Below, one piece after another: positions 50,897 to 58,324 of a stretch of DNA of 64,000 nucleotides. Positions within the stretch are counted from its first letter, which is position 1. Every line of letters begins with the position of its first letter. A program made the position numbers and the translations under genes. This stretch comes from Luteitalea sp. (GTDB lineage Bacteria; Acidobacteriota; Vicinamibacteria; Vicinamibacterales; Vicinamibacteraceae). The stretch lies in contig WHTT01000030.1 of the NCBI GenBank assembly GCA_009377605.1, positions 1 to 64,000 of the forward strand. Direction: 5' to 3'. Below the pieces are notes generated by a model. That model was not told the DNA's origin. It did not search any database and saw only the letters and a list, made by a program, of their open reading frames with translations.

Positions 50897-51191
50897 CGAC
50901 CGCGGCAGTGTCGTCGTCACAGAATCGTCGATGGGGGGAGTATATCGTCATTTTGTTGACGACAGGCCACGCTAGAGACGCGCGACAACCGTCCGAAACA
51001 GGACGGTCATACCCAGTAAGTTATTTCTAATCAATCCGTTATCAGCCTGCACCGATCATTGTTCGGCGCAGCTGTCGAAGAATCGACGATTGGCACTGCG
51101 ATTGCGTCCTTTCGTCTCGACCGGCGGATTCGCCGGCGAAGGTTGAGTGGCGAGGGGAACCATCGACCTTCGGGGGGTGAGGGGGAGCAGG
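50897..51191. other. Intergenic region with the sigma-54 promoter of the FliA-like gene
   Basis: AT-richer than the genes around it, with GTCGTCA-type inverted sequence (GTCGTCACAG / TGACGAC) around 50908-50966. It contains ACCGTCC/GGACGGT (50988-50994 and 51002-51008), a 7-bp inverted repeat about 100 bp upstream of the -24/-12 promoter, where enhancer sites for an NtrC-type activator are expected. Confidence 0.55.
51091..51105 (+). promoter_or_regulatory. Sigma-54 (-24/-12) promoter
   Basis: TGGCAC-TGCGA-TTGC matches TGGCAC-N5-TTGC exactly, with T before it as in the extended consensus. It is 87 bp upstream of the ATG of the FliA-like gene. The sigma-54 activator gene at 48895-50340 is the natural candidate regulator. 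Confidence 0.85.
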
Positions 51192-52220
51192 ATGGAGCCG
51201 CTTTGTCAGAAGACACAGGCTCGCCTGGCTGATCATCTGCCGTTTGTCGAGGCGCTGGCGCGTCGGGTTGCGGCATCGATGCCCAACTCGGTGGAGCTGA
51301 ACGATCTGGTTCAAGACGGGATGGTCGGCCTCATTGATGCCGTGCAGCGCTTCGACGCGTCTCGCGGTATCCGATTCGAAACCTTTGCCGAACGGCGCGT
51401 GCGAGGCGCCATGATCGACGCGCTGCGGCGTGCGGCGTGGCCACGCGGCGTGCGACGGCTGCGGCGTCAGCTCGACGAGACGCGCGATTGCCTGCGCCGC
51501 GAGCACAATCGCGAGCCGACGCTCGCCGACATCGCCGAGCGGCTAGGAACCACCGAGGAACGGCTGGGACGAGCCGTCGTTCGCATTCGGACCATCGAGT
51601 CCACGTCGGCCGCCTGCGCGGGAGAGTCGGACGATCGTTTGCTGCCCGCGATCTGCCTCCCGCCAGAGACGCCGCCACCAGATGCCGAGCTCGAGGCGTC
51701 TGAGCGCTGCCGCTTGCTGCGCCAAGCCATTGCACAGCTTCCACCGCGAGAGCGCCTGTTGATTGGTTTGTACTACTACCGTGAGGCAACGATGAAGGAG
51801 ATTGGCGCCCAGATCGGCGTCAACGAGTCACGAGTCTCACAGCTTCATGCACGCGCCGTCGCGCGGCTGCGGCAGCTCCTGGCCGATGAGCGCGAGGCAC
51901 CGACTTCAGCTGCGGCTACGACGCCGTCCAGGTCTGGCAGAGACGTCGTCAACCTCGCCAACGTGCAGAGCCGTATGGCTCGCGCCCGCTTGTCATCGTC
52001 CGCGATGCGCAATGCCGACGCGGATCCAGGTGTCGTCTTGCGCTATCCGGAGACGACCTCGCGCGCAATGGCCAGCAGATCGCCGAGACGGAACGGCTTG
52101 GCGAGCCAGCGGCACCCGCTCTCTTCGAGGAACCGCGAGGCATCGTTGCCCACGACGTCGCCGGTCACGAACACGACGCGGCGCGCGAGGGCCGGTGTCT
52201 TGCCAGCAATCGCGCGGTAG
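51192..52220 (+). CDS. FliA/WhiG-type (group 3) RNA polymerase sigma factor
   Basis: Alternative sigma factor of the sigma-28 type, 342 residues from the ATG at 51192 with GGGGGAGCAG upstream. Region 2 has HLPFVEALARRVAASMPNSV, LNDLVQDGMVGLIDAVQRFD, and FETFAERRVRGAMIDALRR. Region 3 is REPTLADIAERLG, and region 4 is LPPRERLLIGLYYYREATMK and EIGAQIGVNESRVSQLHARA. The family is about 240 residues; here about 100 disordered Ser/Arg residues follow, and the last 178 bp overlap the kinase gene on the other strand. It is driven by a consensus sigma-54 promoter. No flagellar genes are near, so its regulon is unknown. Confidence 0.92.
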   Translation: MEPLCQKTQARLADHLPFVEALARRVAASMPNSVELNDLVQDGMVGLIDAVQRFDASRGIRFETFAERRVRGAMIDALRRAAWPRGVRRLRRQLDETRDCLRREHNREPTLADIAERLGTTEERLGRAVVRIRTIESTSAACAGESDDRLLPAICLPPETPPPDAELEASERCRLLRQAIAQLPPRERLLIGLYYYREATMKEIGAQIGVNESRVSQLHARAVARLRQLLADEREAPTSAAATTPSRSGRDVVNLANVQSRMARARLSSSAMRNADADPGVVLRYPETTSRAMASRSPRRNGLASQRHPLSSRNREASLPTTSPVTNTTRRARAGVLPAIAR

Positions 52221-53581
52221 AACGAAGGCCCATCGAGGCGGGGCAAGCGGAGGTCGCAGACGATCAGATCGTAGGCTTCTGCCTGAACGCGCACGAGAGC
52301 CTGCTGACCATCAGTGGCGCGGTCCACGAGGAACCCGGCGTCGGTCATCGCATCGGCAACTGCCGCAGCCAAAGCGATCTCATCCTCCACCAACAGCACG
52401 CGCAAGCCTTCGACGAATCGCGTCTGGGGCGCGCTCCGGCGTGCCGGCGCTCGCAACTGTCCTCCAGCGATCGGGAGCGCCAGGGAGAAGCAGGTGCCCT
52501 GTCCCACCTCCGACCTCACGGAGAGCCGGCCGCCGTGCTCTTGAACGATCGCGTAGGCGACCGTCAGGCCGAGACCGGTCCCTTGGCCCGCTTCCTTGGT
52601 CGTGAAAAACGGGTCGAAGATCCGTGACTGTGCCTCTGCTGGAATACCAGGTCCATCATCGTTGATCTCCAGCAGAATCGCGTCGCGTTCCGGATCGTGC
52701 CAGCTTCTAACGACGAGCGTTCCACCGCCGTGCGCCGCGTGCATGGCCTGCTCGGCGTTGATGATCAGATTGAGCACCACTTGCTGGAGTTGGTGCGGGT
52801 CTGCAAACGTCTGCGGCAGGGTGGCTGCGAGTGCGTCGGTAACGGTGATGTTGTCGACGCCACGGCCGTAGAACCGGAGCTCGAGCGCCTCGCGGACGAT
52901 CTGGTTGACGTCGACCATGGTCCGCGTCGTGTGCCGCTTGCGGGCAAAGGTGAGCAGATGCCGGACGATCTTCGCCGCACGCTCCGCCTCGGCCAGAATC
53001 GTCTGCAGGGCTTCCTGGACCCGCGGCGTTACCTCTTGACCGGCAACGCGCTCGGCCACGGTCAGGATGGTCGCCAGCGGGTTGTTGAGCTCGTGTGCAA
53101 CACCGGAGAGCGTCTGGCCGAGGACCGCCATCTTCTCGGTTTGCAGAATCTGGTGATAGATATCGCGTGATTGCTCCTCGAGCCGCTTGCGGTCACTGAC
53201 GTTCCGCAACAGCGCCTGGATGCGCAGCGCATCTCCGTCCGAATCCGCGTGGGCCGTCACCTCCACCCAGACAATCCGACCATCGATCCGGCGTAACCGC
53301 AGCAGCAGGTCACGGACGACGCCGTCTGCCGTCAACCGCTCCAGAAACGTGCGCCGCGTTTGGGCGTCGACGAATCGTTCGGGAGCAAACAGGCAGACTT
53401 CTTCATCGGCCTGATCGGGCGTGAAGCCGAACATCAGCTTGGCTTGGGGGTTCACCGCGAGCGTGTAGCTCGCGTCCGGCGACACGACACCAACGTAGAT
53501 GCCGTGCTGCATTGCGACGAAAAAGCGATCGAGTGCGGCGGCAAGGGTCTCCGTGCCGATCGAGGACTCTCGTGAGGACAT
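52043..53581 (-). CDS. PAS-containing hybrid sensor histidine kinase
   Basis: Cytosolic sensor kinase with no TM segments, 512 residues from the ATG at 53581. A PAS domain spans about 18-130, followed by the HisKA H-box SGVAHELNNPLATILTVAER (His near 165). The HATPase motifs are VLNLIINAEQAM (N), INDDGPGIP (G1), FDPFFTTKEAG (F) and GTGLGLTVAY (G2). A C-terminal receiver has VLLVEDEIALAAAVADAM, DLIVCDLRLPRLDG and the Lys in LAKPFRL. It may pass phosphate to the NtrC-type regulator. Its 3' end overlaps the sigma-factor tail. Confidence 0.94.
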   Translation of the reverse strand: MSSRESSIGTETLAAALDRFFVAMQHGIYVGVVSPDASYTLAVNPQAKLMFGFTPDQADEEVCLFAPERFVDAQTRRTFLERLTADGVVRDLLLRLRRIDGRIVWVEVTAHADSDGDALRIQALLRNVSDRKRLEEQSRDIYHQILQTEKMAVLGQTLSGVAHELNNPLATILTVAERVAGQEVTPRVQEALQTILAEAERAAKIVRHLLTFARKRHTTRTMVDVNQIVREALELRFYGRGVDNITVTDALAATLPQTFADPHQLQQVVLNLIINAEQAMHAAHGGGTLVVRSWHDPERDAILLEINDDGPGIPAEAQSRIFDPFFTTKEAGQGTGLGLTVAYAIVQEHGGRLSVRSEVGQGTCFSLALPIAGGQLRAPARRSAPQTRFVEGLRVLLVEDEIALAAAVADAMTDAGFLVDRATDGQQALVRVQAEAYDLIVCDLRLPRLDGPSFYRAIAGKTPALARRVVFVTGDVVGNDASRFLEESGCRWLAKPFRLGDLLAIAREVVSG

Positions 53582-53611
53582 GTTGCAGCCGAATTGTCGG
53601 CACTGTATCAC

Positions 53612-53739
53612 AGCGACCGGCTGTCCGAAATTCTCACAGGCGAATATAAAGAATATTGTTCTGATATTGTGCTGTAACCATAAATTTACTGTGATATGGA
53701 GGGCTAATATGAGAATATTATTCTCTTAGGCGGTGCTCT
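53612..53739. promoter_or_regulatory. AT-rich operator region with two AGAATATTRTTCT sites
   Basis: AGAATATTGTTCT (53650-53662) and AGAATATTATTCT (53712-53724, extended to a 15-bp near-palindrome) are 62 bp apart, about six helical turns. They lie between a divergent kinase gene and asnC-type regulator gene, in the most AT-rich stretch of the right arm. Lrp/AsnC proteins bind such spaced AT-rich palindromes and often autoregulate. Confidence 0.7.
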
Positions 53740-54231
53740 ATGTCCTCTCCAAGCCTCGACCCGACCGACACTCAGATTGTCGCCATGCTTCAGCTCAACG
53801 GGCGCATGTCGCAGGCGGATATCGCCCGCGCTTTGGAGATCGCACCCTCCGCGGTCCTGGAGCGCATTCGGAAGCTCGAGTCGCGCGGCGTGATCACGGG
53901 ATACGCGGCGCTCGTTGACCCTGCGGCGCTCAACGCCCAATTGCTGGCCTTCATCGCCGTGCGTGCCAGCTCCGGCCCGAGCGACGACAAAACGAGCCGA
54001 TTACTTGCTGCTGTGCCCGAGGTTCTCGAGGTGCACCACGTCGCCGGTGAGGACTGTTACTTCCTCAAAGTGCGCGCACGAGACCCGCAGCACATCGCGG
54101 AGATCTTGCGCACTCGTATCGGCGCGATCAGCGGCATCACGTCGACCCGTACGACAATTGTTCTCGAAACCATCAAGGAAACGCCCCGCCTTCCGCTACC
54201 CACACCAGCTGTGGCCGAGGAGGTGCACTAA
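53740..54231 (+). CDS. Lrp/AsnC family transcriptional regulator
   Basis: Feast/famine regulator, 163 residues. The HTH is LDPTDTQIVAMLQLNGRMSQ then ADIARALEIAPSAVLERIRK, followed by LESRGVITGYAALVDP. The RAM effector domain contains VPEVLEVHHVAGEDCYFLKV and the usual GISSTRTTIVL-type end (GITSTRTTIVLETIKETP). The gene overlaps the following DMT exporter by one base (TAATG), so it very probably controls it. Palindromes in the leader suggest autoregulation. Confidence 0.95.
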   Translation: MSSPSLDPTDTQIVAMLQLNGRMSQADIARALEIAPSAVLERIRKLESRGVITGYAALVDPAALNAQLLAFIAVRASSGPSDDKTSRLLAAVPEVLEVHHVAGEDCYFLKVRARDPQHIAEILRTRIGAISGITSTRTTIVLETIKETPRLPLPTPAVAEEVH

Positions 54232-55232
54232 TGGTTGGCCGCGAGCGCAAACTGGCCTACGCCGCGTTCCTCGCCGTATGCCTGATTTGGAGCACGACCT
54301 ATCTGGGAATCAAGATAGCCCTCGAGACGATTCCGCCATTCCTGCTGGGGGGCACGCGGTTCGTGGTGAGCGGCATGATCCTCGTGCTATTGGTGCGCGC
54401 GCGGGGAGTGAGCCTACCGAGGCCTTCCACCTGGCCGAGCTTTGCCCTCGCCGGGCTGCTCCTCCTCGGCGTGGGTAACGGGGGCGTCATGTTCGCAGAG
54501 CAGGTCGTCTCGAGCGGCATGGCGGCCGTGACGGTCGCCACGACCCCGTTTTGGATGGTGGGCATCGGGGCTCTTGTGCCCCATGGTGAGCGCATCACGC
54601 GCCGCGCGGTGGCAGGGTTGATACTGGGCTTTATCGGCGTGCTCCTGCTTGCGGGGGCGGACCTTCAGGCGGGCATGACCTCGGGCTCACTGAGCGGTCT
54701 GCTCACGCTGGAGGTGGCCTGCGCTGGTTGGGCAGCCGGGACGGTGCTTTCAAAACGGCGTCACACGGACCAAAACCCGTTCGGAGCAGCGGCGATTCAG
54801 ATGCTCGCGGGCGGCGCGGTCATGCTCTTGCTGAGCACGGTACTCGGCGAGTGGCGCCTGGTCAGCTTCACGGCGCGCACTGTCACCGCCCTGGTGTACC
54901 TCACGATTGCCGGCAGTCTTGTCGGCTTCGCCTGTTATGTCTACGCACTGCGACACCTTCCCGTCTCGACGGTGTCGCTCTACGCTTACGTCAATCCGGT
55001 CCTTGCAGTCGCTCTGGGGGCGCTGCTGCTCAGCGAGCCAGTGACGCTCACGATGATCCTGGCGATGATCTTGATCCTCGCGGGCATGGCAGTCGTATCG
55101 GCGCCCGGCGGGTCAGCAGCGGTACGGGCGCTGTGGTGGCGTAAGCCGCAGCCCGTCCGCCAGGCGCAGACAGACAGCAGCGCCGCCGTGCCACAGGTTG
55201 TCGGTGAGACGCTCAGGGTGTGTGAAAAATAG
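54231..55232 (+). CDS. EamA/DMT-superfamily transporter
   Basis: Ten-TM exporter of the drug/metabolite transporter superfamily, 333 residues. Two EamA repeats are seen. The first begins LAYAAFLAVCLIWSTTYLGI and continues LGGTRFVVSGMILVLLV and VTVATTPFWMVGIGALV. The second includes LLTLEVACAGWAAGTVLSKR, LVGFACYVYALRHLPVSTVS and LYAYVNPVLAVALGALLLSE. Paired with an Lrp regulator this is the usual layout of amino-acid exporters. The substrate is not known. The tail (from about 300) is hydrophilic. Confidence 0.93.
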   Translation: MVGRERKLAYAAFLAVCLIWSTTYLGIKIALETIPPFLLGGTRFVVSGMILVLLVRARGVSLPRPSTWPSFALAGLLLLGVGNGGVMFAEQVVSSGMAAVTVATTPFWMVGIGALVPHGERITRRAVAGLILGFIGVLLLAGADLQAGMTSGSLSGLLTLEVACAGWAAGTVLSKRRHTDQNPFGAAAIQMLAGGAVMLLLSTVLGEWRLVSFTARTVTALVYLTIAGSLVGFACYVYALRHLPVSTVSLYAYVNPVLAVALGALLLSEPVTLTMILAMILILAGMAVVSAPGGSAAVRALWWRKPQPVRQAQTDSSAAVPQVVGETLRVCEK

Positions 55233-55257
55233 CCGGGTGCCGTACTTTTGGTGGCCC

Positions 55258-55407
55258 TTAGACCAGACGCCGGCCCGTGACCAGCCGCACGACGATGAGA
55301 ACACCCGCGGCGACGAGCAGGAGGTAAATGAAGCTGCCGAGTGTATGCCCCGTCACGAGCCCAAGCAGCCAGATGACGATGAGAAGGATAGCGACCGTTT
55401 CGAGCAT
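55258..55407 (-). CDS. lmo0937-family small membrane protein
   Basis: A 49-residue membrane protein from the ATG at 55407: MLETVAILLIVIWLLGLVTG, then HTLGSFIYLLLVAAGVLIVV and RLVTGRR. The two TM helices joined by G-x-V-T-x-x-x-L-G and the RLxxGRR end are the lmo0937 signature. Members are found in many phyla and have no known function, with stress links suggested in some. The open frame extends upstream to 55569, but the extra part is not conserved. It is convergent with the DMT gene. Confidence 0.82.
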   Translation of the reverse strand: MLETVAILLIVIWLLGLVTGHTLGSFIYLLLVAAGVLIVVRLVTGRRLV

Positions 55408-55762
55408 CTCGCGCAGGGCGCTTCTGGCGACTGAATGGGGCGAAGGGGTTGAGAACCGCGCGGCACGGCGCCAAGGCTGGGCTGGTCGTGGAAACGGCAT
55501 CCACGCGCGCGCGGTCTCGGGGCTTCTGTCTGCAAATTGAACGCCAGCCGCGAGGATCGCAAAATCCATTGGATTGCGCCACCTTGTGCGAAAAGCTGCT
55601 GCCCGGCCGCCGGCTCGTGACGTCGTCCAAGACGCAGCTTGTCAAAACTACACGCTGGGGCTCGAGCCGCTAGCGGTCCTCGGTCCTTGGTCCTCGATCC
55701 TTGGTCCGCCTTGGCATCGGGGCAATAGGCGCACCAAGAACCAAGGACCAAGAACCAAGGAC
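55408..55762. other. Non-coding gap with TTGGTCC minisatellite
   Basis: No gene-like sequence apart from the listed repeat. 55676-55766 carries the TTGGTCC cluster. The rest (55408-55675) is GC-rich and shows no clear promoter for the leftward lmo0937 gene. Confidence 0.6.
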
Positions 55763-55766
55763 CTAG
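55676..55766. repeat. Inverted cluster of TTGGTCC units before fabZ
   Basis: Left arm: GGTCCTCGGTCCTTGGTCCT, CGATCCTTGGTCC. Right arm: CACCAAGAACCAAGGACCAA and GAACCAAGGACC. It ends at the fabZ stop codon. The same unit in the same inverted layout is at 31917-32016 inside the atp operon, 24 kb away. Confidence 0.88.
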
Positions 55767-56221
55767 GTGGGATCCGGCCTCGGCCCGAGCGCAAAGGTCA
55801 TGGTCCCTTCAGCCGCGACGGCTCCGTCGACGCGAGCGACGCCGTGGAGCACGCCTGTTCGGCTCCTAAGGCGGCCGACGCGTGCTTCGATCTCGACGAC
55901 ATCGCCGGGATGGACGGGCCGGCGGTAGCGCACGCGCTCGATGCCCATGAAGAAGATGAACTTCTCGCGGTTCTCCGGCTTGGCCAGGATCAGGATCGCA
56001 CCGACTTGCGCTACCGCCTCGGTGAGAAGGGTGGACGGAAGCACAGGGGGCTCGCCGGCCCGGTGCACTAGATTACGCTCGTTGAGGGAGACGTTCTTGA
56101 TGCCCACGATCCGCCGATCTGGCTCGAGCTCTGTGATCCGATCGACGAGAAGGAACGGATACCGATGAGGGAGGATGCGCTCGATTGCAGCATAGTCGAG
56201 CGGCAGCGCGATGTCGGGCAT
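55763..56221 (-). CDS. FabZ-like beta-hydroxyacyl-ACP dehydratase (divergent active-site loop)
   Basis: Hotdog-fold dehydratase related to FabZ, 152 residues. The opening IERILPHRYPFLLVDRITEL is a clear FabZ N-terminus, and NVSLNERN matches the usual NxTxNExF strand. The signature FFxGHFPxxPVMPG reads NLVHRAGEPPVLPS (50-63). One His (53) and the helix glutamate (68, in LLTEAVAQ) remain, but the Phe, Pro and both Gly are gone. FIFFMGIERVRYRRPVHPGD is normal. It may be a specialised dehydratase or thioesterase-like relative rather than housekeeping FabZ. It stands alone, away from lpx or fab genes. Confidence 0.82.
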   Translation of the reverse strand: MPDIALPLDYAAIERILPHRYPFLLVDRITELEPDRRIVGIKNVSLNERNLVHRAGEPPVLPSTLLTEAVAQVGAILILAKPENREKFIFFMGIERVRYRRPVHPGDVVEIEARVGRLRSRTGVLHGVARVDGAVAAEGTMTFALGPRPDPT

Positions 56222-56228
56222 CGGGGTA

Positions 56229-56268
56229 TCTTAAGGGATCAAGGGATCAAGGGACCAAGGGCGGCTAG
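56229..56268. repeat. AAGGGATC tandem units upstream of ggt 3' end
   Basis: AAGGGATCAAGGGATCAAGG and GACCAAGGG lie between fabZ and ggt. Related units (GGGATCAAGGGACAAAGGGG) occur at 60138-60176. Confidence 0.7.
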
Positions 56269-56272
56269 CCCA

Positions 56273-58108
56273 CTAGTATCCGAGCGTCCGGCCGTCCATC
56301 CGGGGATCGGAGGCGCCCTTGAGCATCCCCGACTGCGGGTCGATGAGAATGGCGTGGACGTCTCCCATGTCACCTTGAGCCTTGACGGCGTGGCCCCGAG
56401 CTTCGAGGGCCGACAGCACGTTCGTTGGGAAGCCGGTGCGTTCTACACGGATGTAGTCTGGCAACCATTGATGATGGAAGCGCGGAGCGTCAACGGCTTC
56501 CTGCACGTTCATTCCGTGGTCGACGACGTTCATGAGCACCTGGAGAACGGTCGTGATGATGCGCGACCCGCCAGGCGAGCCGAGGACGAGATGCGCTCGG
56601 CCCTCCCTTGTCACAATGGTTGGCGTCATCGAGCTCAGCATGCGCTTGCGGGGTTGAACCTCGTTCGCCCGATCGCCGACCAGGCCAAACATGTTCGGGA
56701 CGCCCGGCTTGGCGCTGAAGTCGTCCATCTCGTTGTTGAGTAGGAACCCGGTGCCGGGAACCACCATGCCGTTCCCGTAGGACCCGTTGAGCGTCGTGGT
56801 CGTGGCCACGGCGTTGCCCTGGGCGTCTACGACCGAGTAGTGCGTTGTCTGCTCCGACTCGAAGTCGGCCGGTTGCCCCGGCTGCACCGCGGTTGAGGAG
56901 GTCGCCCGGTCCAGATTGATCGATCGACGCAGCGCAGCTGCATAGCGTGTCGACGTGAGCCCTGCTATGGGCACATCGAAGAACGAGGGATCGCCGAGCC
57001 ATTTGGAACGATCTGCGTAGACGCGCCGCATCGCCTCGGCCATCAGATGCATCGTCTTGGGCGAGTTGTGCCCGAGCTCCTGGATGGGATAGGCATCGAG
57101 AATATTCAGCAGCTGGATCAACGCGACGCCGCCCGAGCTCGGCGGCGGCATGCCGATGATCTCGACGTCGCGATAGCTGCCGTGGAGCGGTTCCCGCTCG
57201 ACGGGCCGATAGGCGCTGAGGTCCGCCTTGGTGATCAGTCCACCAGTGCGCTTCATCTCCGCCTCGATGAGCTCTGCGACCGGCCCTCGATAGAAGCCCT
57301 CGGCTCCGTGCTTGGCAATGAGGCGCAGCGTCCGCGCGAGGTCCCGCTGAACGAGTCGGTCGCCTGCGCCGTACGGCTCGCCATTCTCGAGGAACACACG
57401 CGCGGATGCTGGGAACGTGACAAGTCTCGGCTTCGCGTTCGAGAGAGAGTCGGCCAAGGCTTCGCTGACAACGAATCCCTGTTCCGCGAGGTCGATAGCG
57501 GGCTGAATGAGATCGGCCAGCGGCAGTCGGCCGTATTTCTCTTGCGCGTAGACGAGACCTGCGACGGAGCCGGGTACGCCGGCCGCAAGCGGGCCAATGC
57601 GGCTCCGGTCGGCAACGACGTTTCCTTGCGCGTCGAGGAACATGTCGCGCGAAGCTCTGGCCGGAGCCATCTCACGGTAGTCGATCGCCGTGGTTTTGCC
57701 GTCGGCGAGCCGAATGAGCATGAAACCGCCGCCGCCAAGATTGCCGGCGGCAGGGTGGGTCACCGCCAGCGCGAAACCAACAGCCACGGCAGCATCGATT
57801 GCGTTCCCGCCGCGCTTCAAGATGTCGATGCCGGCCTGGCTGGCGTGGCCCTCGGTCGAGCCGACCATCCCGTGACGCGCGTGTACCGGAGCACGCGGGC
57901 CGCTGCCCACGCCGGAAGCTGGCCCTCGCCTCGCCGTAGGCGGGGCTTCCGCCTTCGCGCTTCGCGCTTCGGCGGACTCGGCACGGCGGTCGGCCACGCC
58001 GAAGGCGGGCAGCAAAACAGACACCGCGAGCAGCATAGCCAGCCTATGAGTGGAGGCCCGACGTTTGGGTAGGGCGCAAAGACGAGTGAGAGGAGGCCAC
58101 GAGAACAT
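56273..58108 (-). CDS. ggt: Gamma-glutamyltransferase (gamma-glutamyl transpeptidase)
   Basis: Self-cleaving Ntn-hydrolase that hydrolyses or transfers gamma-glutamyl groups from glutathione in the periplasm. The product is 611 residues. An N-terminal signal peptide (MLLAVSVLLPAFGVA after a long n-region) is followed by a low-complexity stretch. MVGSTEGHASQAGIDILKRG and NAIDAAVAVGFALAVTHPAA start the large subunit. Cleavage precedes Thr in EQTTHYSVVDAQGNAVATTT; the NNEMDDFSA and SSMTPTIV blocks follow. Residues about 43-58 are encoded by a GTAG-containing repeat (57936-57980), tolerated after the signal peptide. Confidence 0.95.
   Translation of the reverse strand: MFSWPPLTRLCALPKRRASTHRLAMLLAVSVLLPAFGVADRRAESAEARSAKAEAPPTARRGPASGVGSGPRAPVHARHGMVGSTEGHASQAGIDILKRGGNAIDAAVAVGFALAVTHPAAGNLGGGGFMLIRLADGKTTAIDYREMAPARASRDMFLDAQGNVVADRSRIGPLAAGVPGSVAGLVYAQEKYGRLPLADLIQPAIDLAEQGFVVSEALADSLSNAKPRLVTFPASARVFLENGEPYGAGDRLVQRDLARTLRLIAKHGAEGFYRGPVAELIEAEMKRTGGLITKADLSAYRPVEREPLHGSYRDVEIIGMPPPSSGGVALIQLLNILDAYPIQELGHNSPKTMHLMAEAMRRVYADRSKWLGDPSFFDVPIAGLTSTRYAAALRRSINLDRATSSTAVQPGQPADFESEQTTHYSVVDAQGNAVATTTTLNGSYGNGMVVPGTGFLLNNEMDDFSAKPGVPNMFGLVGDRANEVQPRKRMLSSMTPTIVTREGRAHLVLGSPGGSRIITTVLQVLMNVVDHGMNVQEAVDAPRFHHQWLPDYIRVERTGFPTNVLSALEARGHAVKAQGDMGDVHAILIDPQSGMLKGASDPRMDGRTLGY
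57936..57980. repeat. GTAG-type repeat inserted in the ggt coding region
   Basis: GTAGGCGGGGCTTCCGCC (57936-57953) followed by TTCGCGCTTCGCGCTTC and GGCGGACTC. It has the GTAG foot plus a GGCGG/CCGCC stem, like the REP elements, but a different stem. It encodes the Ala/Glu/Ser-rich stretch right after the signal peptide. Confidence 0.6.
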
Positions 58109-58229
58109 GGTTTCTGCCCTTCAACTGGGCTCGGAGCGACCGTTCCACCGCGCCAGACCTCGAGGGTCGTCGCGAACGAAGTCGAGAGACGATGACGCTC
58201 AGGGCGGGCAGCCCAAGGGCGGTAGCCAG

Positions 58230-58235
58230 TATAAT
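58230..58235 (+). promoter_or_regulatory. Possible -10 element for the GAF-SpoIIE gene
   Basis: A perfect TATAAT hexamer is 90 bp upstream of the GTG start in the divergent gap with ggt. No good -35 lies 16-18 bp upstream (best GGCAGC), so the call is tentative. Confidence 0.35.
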
Positions 58236-58324
58236 TCTGATTACAGGCCTCGGAAACCTGTGCGTCGCACATCGGTCGTCTGTCGGTCCGGCGGCGCCAT
58301 GTCCGGGGGAAGGCACGCCCGCTC

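Noticed and set aside
55408-55569. Upstream extension of the lmo0937-type protein
   Set aside because: The extra residues are Arg/Pro-rich and unlike the family, which starts at the conserved Met.
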